Shown one piece after another: positions 36,352 to 56,374 of a stretch of 64,000 nucleotides of DNA. The notes beneath the pieces were generated by a model, which was not told where the DNA came from, ran no database searches, and worked only from the letters and a program-made list of their open reading frames with translations. The stretch's first letter is position 1, and each line of letters begins with the position of its first letter. A program made the translations under genes and the position numbers. The stretch covers positions 744,001-808,000 of the forward strand of contig WTXI01000003.1 in NCBI GenBank assembly GCA_022376515.1. The letters run 5' to 3'. The stretch comes from Lactifluus volemus. Its lineage: Eukaryota; Basidiomycota; Agaricomycetes; Russulales; Russulaceae.

Positions 36352-37969
36352 ATGTCAGAATCTGCTTCCTCGGAACCGCATGACCATTACGACTGCATCG
36401 TCATAGGCTCAGGCACGCTGGCTCCTGCGCTGCACTCTCGGCGGCAGAACACGGCTGCCCTCGCGTACTGCTCCTCGACAAATGCCCCGAGACCTGGGCG
36501 GGCGGCAACGGTTTCTTCACCGCCGGCGCGCACCGGACCGTCCACGCTGGCCTTTCAGACCTCCTCCCGCTCGTCGAGAACGTCCCGCCTGCGATCGTGG
36601 CGCGCATCGACGTCGAACCGTACACCGCAGAACAGTTCACGTACGATATTATGCTCCTCAGCGGTGGGCGGAGCGATGTGGGGCTTGTGCGCACCGTGGT
36701 CCAAGGATCGAGGGAGACACTCGAATGGCTGAAGAGGGAGGTCGGGGTGCCGTTCACGCTCTCGTTCAACCGTCAGGCATACGAGGTCGATGGGCGTCAG
36801 AAGTTTTGGGGAGGCATGGCGCTCAGCACGCGGGATGGAGGCAAAGGCCTCATCGCTGCGCATCGTGCGGCGCTCGAGCGCGCCGGTGTTGAGACTTGGT
36901 TCGAGGTGCCTGCGCGGGAGCTTATATGCAAAAATGGTGCTGTTGTTGGAGTAGCAGTAGAGAAAGAGGGAAGTACAAAGAGATGCGTGCTACGACGGTC
37001 GTATTGGCTGCTGGAGGGTACGAGTCAAATGCTGCGTTGAGAAAGCAACATCTCGGTCAGGGCTGGGAGAATGCACGCGTAAGTTCTGTGTACCTTATTT
37101 GACCTATTATCGACATGGTCTAGGTTCGAGGAACGCCGTACAACACAGGCGATGGGATCTCGATGGCGTGCGCTGTTGGCGCACGCCTTGCAGGAGACTG
37201 GGCTGGTTGTCACGCAACGTGCTGGGATGCGCACGCACCCATGGACAGGGGAGTCCGTGAAGTGTCAAACCAGTATACCAAGTCATGCTACCCGTTGGGT
37301 ATCATGGTCAACACGCGCGGTGAGAGGTTTGTCGACGAGGGCGCTGACTTTCGCAACTTCACGTATGCGGCGTATGGCAAAGCGATCCTACGACAGCCAT
37401 GCGGGCTCGCATTCCAGATATTCGATTTGCGCGCTGCGAGATGGTTGAGAGAAGAAGAATATGGGGATAGGGTCGCGACAAAAATATGGGCCAACAATGC
37501 CGGGGAACTCGCACGAAAACTCGTCCCGCATGGCTTGGAAGATGTAGAGGGGTTTATCCGGACGCTCGAAGTGTACAACCGAGCAACACGCGTATTCGCG
37601 GCTGCACATCCCAGCCACAAGTGGGATCCGGCGGTGAAAGACGGGGTTGGGACACTGGGACTGTCACCGCCCAAGTCGAACTGGGCATTGCCGCTAGAAG
37701 AGGCTCCGCTGTTCGCAGTGGAAGTTGCTTGCGGGGTCACGTTCACGTTCGGTGGCCTTGCCATTGATCCAGAAACGTCAAGTGTATTGGGAGAAGAGAG
37801 CGGCAATCCGATCCCGGGTCTTTACTGCACTGGAGAAATGGTGGGTGGCTTGTGGTATGATAACTATCCCGGAGGAAGTGGGCTGACTGCCGGCGCCGTC
37901 TTTGGGAGGATCGCCGGACGAGAAGCTGCACGAGGGCTAGAAAGAAATTTAAATGTAGCAGACACGTGA
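36352..37969 (+). CDS. FAD-dependent dehydrogenase (fumarate reductase/TcuA-like)
   Basis: Flavoprotein of the FAD_binding_2 family, which includes tricarballylate dehydrogenase TcuA, fumarate reductases and 3-ketosteroid dehydrogenases. Exons 36352-37078 and 37124-37969 flank a 45-base intron. Two bases are missing: at 36413-36414 (needed for DCIVIGSGHAGSCAALSAAE, the FAD dinucleotide fold) and at 36971-36972 (needed for EKEGKYKEMRATTVVLAAGG). With them the protein is 524 residues, the usual size. Other motifs: TWAGGNGFFTAGAHRTVH, GKGLIAAHRAALERAGVETW, MVNTRGERFVDEGADFRNF and the C-terminal IPGLYCTGEMVGGLWYDNYP with GGSGLTAGAVFGRIAGREAA, closing the FAD site. The pattern favours a TcuA-like enzyme acting on a polycarboxylate, but the substrate is inference. 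It lies downstream of the SDR gene. Confidence 0.85.
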
Positions 37970-40900
37970 ATAACAGAGCGAAAGGGGTGACCGGTGACCC
38001 TCTACTTCCTGTGTTGGTACTGTGCCAGCCTAAATGATCGGTAAGGGGTTATCATGGTGACCTGGCAGAGACTATAGCGCGCCGCGGAGGAGTGTGCCAC
38101 CATCAAAAAGAGTTCGCCCATCGACGACCTAGCCCCGCCCCATAGCGGAATCGCCACTTCCGTTACAAGTTTGCGCTGAGATATGCAATGCGTGAGTGCG
38201 AGCAGATATAGCTGCTGTGATAGCCTAAAAAACCGTAGAGGCCAACAAGTTTCTGAGTAAACCACAGAATGAGCTGCTAGTACTTCGCCTGTGCCAAGAA
38301 AGTCCATACAGTACCAAAGATATCTTTGCCGCGGGGTCGTGGCCTATGATGAGCACGATAGGTATTCTTCCGACCTCACTTCCTGTCAATCACATTGTAT
38401 GCTAGTCATTAATGACGTGTAGTCGACTGCTCGCAGCTTAGCAACTGCCTGGAGTGTCTAGTAATCTGAGAAACCCAGCAACGTTGCGTTCTTAAATAAA
38501 CATCGAAAGTTGGGATACACGCCGCTCTAAGAAAGGAACGCCCAGCAACGAGAACCATTTCGTAGAGTGAGATAACGTTATGCGGCACCATGAACACATC
38601 CGGTATATCTAGCTCTGCAGAAACTATTGCTTCTCGCCACGTTTGAGCATCTCCGGCGATCCGAGAAGAGTGCATTGAGATCGACGAGGGGTGGCATGCA
38701 AGTCCGCCCAACTAATAATAGGTAGTATCACAGAACGGAAGCTCAGAACAGGAGGCGCCGCAATTAGAAGACTTTGGTGTGGAGCCTCTGACCATGAATA
38801 GGCCTAACTCGTCTCCGAGGATGCTTGTCCAAATTCTCACGATTTGAAAGATTTAAACCCATACTGTACTGTAAGTTACCCCATTCCCCAACTGTTTCTG
38901 TTGTAATTTGCACGTGAAAGTCTCATGGTCCTCCCTCGTCGCCGACACGAGCCGTCCTCATCTTTCTGGCACCTGACGTGACCGTTCAAACCCAGTGGCA
39001 AAGCTTCTGTACTTCTTCTGATGAGATGCAAGGGCTTCTGTGGAATGGGTAAGATATGTATAGATTCCAGATACTCTCCGCGGCATACGCACCGTTGGGG
39101 ATTCGGATAGGCGTGTTCCATTCCTGGCAATTCGCATCCCCGTCTCATAAATGGTCGGTCAGGTGTAAGCCATGACAAGAACTCCCTACCCCCTCCCCTC
39201 ACGATCCATCCTTTCCCTCACAAAAAGAGACAAAAGCATTATGTCTTACACCGATGTAGTTGGTGAGCTTCTTTTCCCGTTAATCCTCGCATCCTGAGCT
39301 GACAAGAATCCACATATGCCCGAAAAAAAAAGTTGGTACTGCTGCTCCTTGGCAGGCAACGACCAGTCTCAAAGGTTTCCACGCCTTAGGCCTCGTCAGC
39401 AGTGGGGCGACGACATCACGGACAGCGCTTGGCGTGCGCCAGGGGGTGGCTGGCACCTCCTCTCCCTCCACCCGTCCACCACGTCGCTCGACAGCCGGGA
39501 GCCACAATGATAACGAAACTGTCACGCATGATTTGGCCGCGCATGGCGATCTGGAACGGCATTGCGGCACTCCGTGGTTCTCCTGATTTTCCTGGATTCA
39601 TCATGCCGATGTCCCGCGGCCCCCGACGATAACACGATGATGATGCATGATGCGTAAACGCGTGATGTTGCCGGGGAACGAATCGAACCACCAAAACGTT
39701 CACATTCTGTCGTCGTGTCAACACGGATCATTTCCCGTTTTCAAATTGTACCACTTGCAACGATCTGTTCAACTTGACGGGATGGTGGTATGTATGTGAT
39801 CGGACTCATCGGAAGCAAGGGTTGTTGGTGTGTATGTACGGTTGTTTGAGGTGTATATTGTTGTAGCAAGCGAGTGGAGACATCCACACATTCATTGTAT
39901 CTATATTTATAAAGAGCAAGAGACCGGACTTGAAGTTACGCAAAACTCGGAGATTTTATTAAGAATTGTTGTCAAGGGGAAAGCTTCAGGACTCGCGTTG
40001 CACGCAAGGTGAGCACCTTCATGGGATGCCGGACAAGACGGCAGTTCGAACGAGCCTCACTTTTGACTCGATCAACAGTCGTACCTAACACGAGGATTCG
40101 TCACTTTAACGTTACAGGCACCGATGCGTTGCCCCCAACCCTGAAAGGGTTGCGTTGCGAAGTTACAGCACAGCTACATTACTGTACGGGACTTTCACCC
40201 CACGCAATCAAACAACAAAGAAGCGCCCCCCCCGGCAATAATTTTTTTTTGACTTTTTCAAACCCTATAAAAATAGATAATCAATAGGTTCCGAAACTCA
40301 ATGACCGCTCATATCGCCAAAGTGTTGAGGGGTACAGTATAGTAGTAGGTGCGGTTAAAAAAAAGTCCGGGCTGCATTTTTTATGGTGTACCTTGGATTG
40401 CAGTCGAGAAGCGGGGACGGTTGATATACAAGAAGAAAAAATTTGGCTTTTTTTTTTTAAAATTTAAATTTTACACACAGGTGTGGAGCACTTGTCATGT
40501 CGTTGGAGTTGACTACCGTGTAAAAAATGATATGATAATCAAACCAGTACAGTACATACTTCATACATACAAACTAAGTACTGTACCAACCAAGTAAGTT
40601 AGGGTTCGCCACTAATAAGTTATATTGATGGGTTCAACTCCGGCGCTATCTTAGCTCCTGCTGTGTAATTTTTTTTTTCTTTTTTGTTCAGTAGTCATCA
40701 TCATCATCAATTGACAGCCGTTGGTCGTTCGAGAAGTCGTTGAACAAGGTTTTCGTAGGATGATTTCGCCGCCGCCCAAAAGGAAGGCTTCCACATGTGG
40801 GGCGCCATCAGATGTGTCTTTTTTTGACACGTCGACTGGGCAACTCGATTCGAGAGCCACCCCATGACTTGACGCGGTGAAAGACCGGTCTTGGTTTGTG

Positions 40901-41703
40901 TAAACCTTCATACAGTATTTCATAAAGATAAAGAAAAAAATTGGTCCCCCTAGAGTCTGTCAATCGGCAGGGGCCGTCACAAAAGCTTTTTTTTATCGAG
41001 CGCGCGCGCGCTCACTAAAGTACAAGGCCGATGTCGGGAAAAACGATGAGTAAGTCTTACTCATCCCATTTACGCTGATAAGCGCGGAGCCGCATATCCT
41101 GAATCTGAACAAGTTGACAATTCAGACCTTCTGCTGCTGCTACTTGCATCATACATCGACGGAAACCAACAGCTGAAGGTGCCGGGTTCTTAGCTACGCA
41201 TACAAGTCTGTGGGGGCGCGGGTTTACAGGGAGAGGGGAACAGACAGCCAAAAAAAAATAGTGGAGAACAAAAAAAAGACCTGTGTGTGCGGAGAGAGCC
41301 AAAATGCGGGGCGAAGAAAAAAAAAAAAGGGACAGCCGACAACAACAAAAAAGCCTTAGCAGAAAATGACACTTCCGTATGTGGTAAAAGACAAACAACA
41401 ATTGCGGCGGCAATGGTGGGAAAACGAAAGAGGGACAAGAACCTTCTCACGCAACACAGAAAATGCAAAGGGGGAAAACGGGGGAATGAGGAAAGTAAAA
41501 GAGAGAACTGTCCTGCCCTGCGTTGTGTGTCGGCTTCGAAGGGAGAAAGAGGGGCGACGCGGGGCGCTGAGGAGTTTGGCGATTCACTGTGCGGTGCGAG
41601 ACTGGTGATGAGACAGACAGCCAGCGAACGGGTGGCGTTAATTGTCCGCGCTTACACATACTGCGGGATTTTCAACGCGACGCGGTCAAGGCGACGGCCA
41701 CGT
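37970..41703. other. 3.7 kb gene-poor region
   Basis: No recognisable gene. Minus-strand frames at 38002-38307 and 38409-38711 are open and have some protein character (DIPDVFMVPHNVISLYEMV) but no motif and no convincing join. From 39200 the sequence becomes rich in A/T homopolymers (for example 40449-40478) and short simple repeats, as in non-coding fungal DNA. A GC-rich palindrome lies at 40998-41013. Confidence 0.45.
40998..41013. repeat. (CG)n palindrome
   Basis: A perfect inverted repeat made of a (CG)5 core flanked by GAG and CTC, 16 bases in all, within an A/T-rich non-coding stretch. It could form a short hairpin or Z-DNA. No function is implied. Confidence 0.8.
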
Positions 41704-43435
41704 TCAGCCCGCTTCCATCGGAGACCCAGGTCGACTTGTAACCTGTGGCGGAGTCGGTTGCAGTGGTTGATATGATTGTCGCCGCACCGCCATACCGCTC
41801 GAAGGCGGACTCTTCACAGCCGACGGACCCTGCGCGTCCGTCTGCTGCGGTTGCTGCGGTGGTGGTGGATCCATCCTGACCGCCGAGGTCGACTGCTTGC
41901 GCACATCAAAAGCCGGTGCGGGCGAGTCCGATTCGTGCACGTCCGAATCGTCGCCGTTCGCTCCTTCCTCCACACGCGGTTGAACCGGCGGAAATGTGTA
42001 AGTTTCGCGGAGTGGCGCATTGTCCGCGTTCGCCGCAAGCATGTCCAGTTCGCCATTGGCAACGCTCCTCCGTCTCCATAACACGTGGCTTGGTTCCGTA
42101 CCACGCGCGTGTTCCAGCTCGTCGATGCGGCGCTGTAGTCGCATTACCTCCTCGCGTAGCCCGCCCATACGCCGCTCAACGGCAGCGTCAACGGCAGCAT
42201 CGAATCCTGACTGCAGTGCCTGCACCTTCGCGAGTTGCTCCGCCATCCATGCCTTGGATTCCTTGACGTCACGTAGAGCATCGTAGAGCGCCTCAAAAGG
42301 AGCGAGAAATGCGTTTCGCTGAGACGCACTGTCGACGCGGCTGAGCACAGCGGGCGTCTGCGGGACAAGAATCGTAGAAATGGGTACGGAAGCGGGAGTG
42401 GGTAGAGTAAGAGTGGACGTGCTTGACGAAGCGGCCAGACTCGAGCGAAGTGTAAGACGCGTCGGCGTTGGTGGGACATTTCCTGGTATTCGCCGGCCGC
42501 CTGGGGGCTGTTGAACATTTGGCAGGGACGGTAGGGCCATTGGTGGGAAGCGCCCGCCTTGTTGAGGGGGAGCACTTTGAATTACGGGTTGGATGCGCGG
42601 GTCGCGTGGTGAGATGACAATGTCAGCGGGCTTTTTTTTTTGGGAGGACGGCGATTTGAATGCTCGGCGACCCGCAAAAGAGATTGGCGGAGCGGGTAAT
42701 GAGTTGGGATGAGGTGGTGGATGCGAGCTCAGATCAGATTGTTGACTCGGGCCTGAGGGAGCGGCGGAATTAGGACCCTCAGCTGCGCGGGTAGGGCGTG
42801 CTACACCCATGTTTGGACTGCGGGCAGAGGTACGAACTGAGCCTGGTGGAGGCTTGACCGCGACGGAGGTGGTGGTCGGCTGCGACGAGGATGGGAGGGG
42901 ACCACCTACACTTCCTCTCCGCTTCTCAATGAGGGCTTCTTGATTACGTTTCACAGTGAGCATGGAGCGGACTTGCTCGACGGCATTTGGATCATCGCGG
43001 GCCATGGAGGGCATACCGATTACGATGGGAGGAGAGGCGGCCTTGGCGTCTGTAGCGGTCGGACTGGAAGAGGTATGATCGACTGGTTGTGAAGAGCCAC
43101 TGATCGTCATGCGACGCTTCTTTGGGGAGGGTTGAGACTGGGGTGACGGTGCAGAAGGGGGCATAGATCGAGAATCGGCGTCATGTCGTGGCGGAGGATG
43201 GGATCGAGGTTGACGATGCGAATCGTCGGCGGGCTCATCGTGCTCCGTTTTGACACGACCCGTATGGGAAGAGGAGCCATTGCCAGGTCTATTGCGCGTT
43301 GAGGATAAGTGGAAGATCGAGAGAGAGGAGGGAGAGAAAAACGACAGACCGGATATCGAGGGGACTATCGTCTCGTTGCGGGGCATCAGGATGGGATCTC
43401 TTCCTTCCGTTTGGGATCGGAGTGGATTCGAGCAT
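41704..43435 (-). CDS. Disordered protein with C-terminal coiled coil, unknown function
   Basis: I do not recognise the family. Two exons, 43435-43350 and 43288-41704, joined in phase give about 556 residues. The start NGRKRSHPDAPQRDDSP and the splice into RPGNGSSSHTGRVKTEHDE look natural, whereas the longer single-exon frame from 43386 reads through intron sequence. Most of the protein is Ser/Pro-rich and disordered. Conserved-looking islands are PKKRRMTISG, DDPNAVEQVRSMLTVKRNQE, ADIVISPRDPRIQPVI and GNVPPTPTRLTL. A coiled coil follows at about residues 370-440 (FEALYDALRDVKESKAWMAE; RRMGGLREEVMRLQRRIDEL). A nuclear basic patch (PKKRRM) suggests a nuclear protein, by inference. An upstream open stretch (MSVRHSNHSQPQSLPP, 43609) may be a further N-terminal part, separated by a frame break in a C/G run near 43500. 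Confidence 0.65.
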
Positions 43436-46400
43436 TGTAGCGGATTGAGAAGGATCGGGAAGAGAGCGGGGTCGTTCAGAGAGAGGTCGTGGTTGAATGG
43501 GGGGAGAGATGCAGGATGCGAGAGAGTTTGTCTAGAGAAGAGTTTGAGAAGGCAACAGCAAAAGGAGGAAGGGACTGAGGTTGAGAATGATTAGAATGGC
43601 GAACAGACATGATGATGATGAAAGAGAAAGGAGAGAAGGGGTGTGAATGAGACTTGCAGGCTGGCACCACCCTCGCGTTTGTCTGTAACAACTCTAGCGA
43701 CCTTTACGAGTGGAGTGAGTGGGCCATCGACCGTCCCGTCGATTCGACTTGACTTGGTTCGTTTTCAAATAAATAATAAATCGATCAGTTGACTACCTCG
43801 CTTATTTATTTTATTATTATTATTATTATTAACTTATTATAACCATGACCATGACCACCGCCATCATCAATCAACGTCTTACACGTTACATCCCTCCTTG
43901 GATTTTCCCCGGCCTCCAAATAATATCTCTCTCCGCCACTCCTTTAATTTCGTCATCTCTTTCCCACCTTCCCCGCCGCTCAAGGCTCTCTTGTCTTTTA
44001 TCCATATCTTTGTCCTTGAGAACCCGCTCTTGGCGCCCATGTTGCAACATGAGCATACCATTATGAGACTTTTCCGCATCTTCTCACCTTCCCGTTCCCC
44101 GACATGGGTGGCTTACCACCCCAATGTCCACGCTAAATTGATTCCGAAACTCCCTCGGTGATAACCATTCCAGTTGTTGACTACCTGATTAGATAATGGC
44201 GTGTTTCAAGAAGTTCTTACCTGCCCTCTCCCTCGTCTCTGCTTACATTCAATTGACCCCTTCCTTGAATATCCGCTTCTCTCCGGCAGTTTCATCTGTC
44301 TCGATGAGCTTTATCGTTCGGGCCCGTGCCTTCGACTCCCCGGATGCCTGATCTTCCACGCCTTGTCGTGGTAAGCTACTTGCCCCGGTCCCTGCCTGTC
44401 AGTTCTCTGGGGGCATAACCTGGCTCAAATAGACTTTTATCTTTCCTTTTCGACCCATATCGCACCGCGTGATCTCAAATATCCATGACACCTTCCATTC
44501 CCCTCCGGCACATTGTATCCCATATCTTCTCTAAATGCGCCCGACACGGCAACACGTTCTGAGCCACGGCCTCACATCTCTCCCGCGAACCACGCATGGG
44601 AGAAGGCTTGGGATCTCCGTTGCCGTCAACGGGATTCTCACGAGCCAACACGCTCGGCTCTGCCCTTTCTCTGTGTCAAAAGCCCAATTCTTTCCATTCC
44701 TGTTTTTGTGCATCCAGACAGGAGTTATCGGTTTCGGGCTAAGCTTCTCCTCGTCATACAAATGTCATACAAGTGTCATGTCGTATAGCATTTCCCCACA
44801 GGGACGTGCTGACGGCCCGGCAAGTCCGAGTACAATAGCAGTTCCGTATTACTTCCATTCCCCTGCCTAATATTTCCTTATCCGGATAACGGCTTAGATT
44901 GAGCGCTCTCGCTGATTCTCGATCCTAACATCGTACACACTCTACACTGCACTGCTGTGGGGCGGGACGACAATGTGAGGGATACAGTTACCAACTTCGA
45001 AGTTTCACATGGATAGGGCGCCAAAGTGTTATCACCATTGGTCTCCACATAGGTTACGCCCGTCTGAACAAAAAAAAGTCCGTTCGTTTCGCTCCTCCGA
45101 TGCTTTGCGCCTCACTGAATTGGAATTGTATGATCTGCTGACCACGACGCTAGAATCAATCCCATTGCCATTTCTCTATCATGTACTCGTACGCGGCGCA
45201 TAGGCTTTAATGTGAGCCCGTAAGCGAGCTGCGGGACCTGCATCTATCTTCATTGTGCTATCGTGCCTGTCTGCAACGTTTCTAATGTAAGGAGGCGCAT
45301 AGGTACAGGATGGGACCTTTCCCCCATTTAGCTCGCAAATAAAAGCAGCTAAACAAATTGGCATCTATATACACCGTTCTCTCACTCCCAGGAAGAACGC
45401 AGAAGCTGCGTGTGGCCTGCGAGAAGTGTGAGAACGGCATTTGCTATACGCGTTCATTTTTATGGCACTGGATTTCCTATCGGTGAGCAGCACCCTATGC
45501 AGCGGCTACTGCAATATGCTGTGGGTTTCTCATGGGCTTGGCACGCGAAAATGGGTACAGGCTATCATATCCACACGCACCCCTACTATGTACTAGTAAG
45601 AGGCTGACATATCTACCCCTGCATCAAAGATAGGAGTGCGTGCCTGCTGGATTTGACACTGCGACTGTGACCCGGGCGATGTACTTACTCTGCAATTGGT
45701 GTGCCTGCCAGCGATGAGCGCACATTGATTTGTCTTCTACCCGTGCCCATAACCGTCTTGCGGAGGAAGTGCGGTGAACAGAAACACTTCGTGCAATGAA
45801 ATTTTATCAAACCCGCTAAACGAGCTCAATATGAAAGCCAAAATAGATAAGTTGAATTGGGGGGTGCCTGTGCCTGTATGCTGTGCGCCTCCGGCCATAC
45901 AGTACGCCCCGAAAACGGCACCATGACTGGTTTCAGAGTAACTTCAATCGCAGCGTCTCCAAACTTCAGTCGCACTGCCCTTTACGCTACTCTGGCGCGT
46001 AATCCCCGGCAGTGGTCAGAGTTAAGTACAGTATCACAAAACGCGTTTGATGCTAAAGCCAAGACACGAAGCTAAATGCTGGGCACAAACCTGCTGACTC
46101 AGCTCGCAGCTTTTTCTTTGCGTCGCATGAAGACTTCCATCACATAGAATTCGAACACAAAAATATGTTTTCACCTACCTTTAAGCACAGGGATAAGCCA
46201 GGGACGGCGGTGACAGTGTTGGGGAATGTACACGGTAAAAGATTTTGCAACCAACGAGAGAGCGAGTACATTCTTAATCTGGATTTTACGAAAACGTGAC
46301 AGGTTGTACGCTGCCGTCAATGTCTACACGCATTCAAGATGCTAACTCGAGTGTTGAGGCCGTTGAGGATGCGAGTTTCAAAGAGTCAGCAAGTTCATGG

Positions 46401-46515
46401 GTGGCCCGTGGCGCGTTTCAAACGCCGCTTGAATCGCGGTGGCAAGTGGCGAATAAGCAAGCGCGTCGACAGTTTTGAGTCAACTAACTGTTCGTCGTTG
46501 TCTTCGACGACAATC
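43436..46515. other. 3.1 kb gene-poor region upstream of PRP8
   Basis: It holds the upstream regions of the disordered-protein gene (-) and PRP8 (+). A (TTA)n microsatellite lies at 43811-43830. Small ORFs (44513-44788, 43898-44161 and others) have no motif and no splice partner. I see nothing else. Confidence 0.5.
43811..43830. repeat. (TTA)n microsatellite
   Basis: Near-perfect trinucleotide run of TTA in an A/T-rich spacer between divergent genes. Confidence 0.85.
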
Positions 46516-55117
<8,602 letters not shown>

Positions 55118-56374
55118 TTGTCAATGTTCGGAGCTACTTTGCGTTGTTTGTCCCACACGGTGTATATTTTACTGCATACCAAGTCCATACTTTCCCCCCT
55201 TAATCTATCCTAAGATATGCCAAAGATCGTGTTCCCATTGATTCACGAGAATGTAAAAATACGTCCTAACTCGAAAACTGAAGGGGAAAAGTACAAAGTT
55301 GTACGGTTTGAGGTACACTGAAACACTCAACGAAATACAAAAGAATATAGGAATGGAATTCAGTGGCACAAACGTACAAGTCGCCCCCTTGTCCTTCGTC
55401 CTCATTTATAAATCAAGGCACACAACGTAACCGACGAACCAATTGGTCGTACAGTACAGCACGTATCGTAATTTCGATCTGACCCGACTCGGATTCACTG
55501 GCACGCCGCCACAGCCGCGGGGACCGCCTTAAGGGAACTTTCGTTATGGCATGGCAGAAGTGACAGTTCTTCTGTGGAAGAAAAAGAAATGCTTAAGTGG
55601 TAAGTGGCCCTGGGCTTGCTCCACTTGTAAAGCGACGGTTACACTACCGTAATGTAATGTAACCAAGTCACCAGTAACCACAGCAGCAGTAGCACCACCA
55701 CCACGACAGCTATATTGAATTGTATTGTCGTACTGTATGTGTGAATGAGAACGAAGCTTATATGATATGACGAGATCTTTTTCTTGTTTGTTTGATTTAA
55801 ATTTTTAGGTTGGCGAGAAGCGCTCTAGTTAAAAAAAAAAGCCATGTTACAGAAAAAAAAAACGGTAGGAGAGAGAAATAGATTAAGAACGCTAAAATTG
55901 GCCCAAAATTTGCACAGTTAGGGAGATTAAGACCGCCCGCGTGCGCGAGAATTTTTAGAGTGTATGGAGGACATTTTTAGAATTACATGAAACCGATAAG
56001 TAGAAAGCTGTGAATTAGATTTCGTTCTTCTAGAGTGAGATGGATAACTTGGGCATTGCATCGAATGATGTAGGGGGTGGAAGGAAGGCGGGAGGAAGGC
56101 GGGAGACTGCAGAGGGAGGAGGAGAATGGTTCAAACCGACGCGAGTGACTCAGCAGATACAGTGAGATGAGAACAGCGGATCCTCTTGCACGAGATCATA
56201 CAAATAAAAGTTCGCGAAGTAGGAAGGGGGAAAAAAGAGCAACCGCAGATAAGGAAACGAAAATCGAAGAAAATGGGGGTAGGGGATGAGGGGGTTCGTA
56301 TGAAGAGCGAGGATCGAAAAAAAAAATTGTGTGGCGCAAGAAAAACCTAACACAAAGTCCCAACCTAAAACACG
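55118..56374. other. Convergent spacer between PRP8 and the PH gene
   Basis: About 1.26 kb with the 3' ends of both genes. It contains A-rich homopolymer tracts and a GGAAGGCGGGA direct repeat at about 56080-56104. No ORF with protein character. Confidence 0.5.

Noticed and set aside
38002..38711. Two minus-strand ORFs that might form one gene
   Set aside because: No in-phase junction and no recognisable family; left as unannotated.
39645..39700. tRNA-like B-box (minus strand GGTTCGATTC)
   Set aside because: The flanking bases do not form a T-stem, there is no A box at the right distance and no acceptor stem.
43010..43386. Start of the disordered-protein gene at 43386
   Set aside because: That frame reads through a 61-base GT-AG intron; the ATG at 43435 with the intron removed gives a more natural N-terminus in phase.
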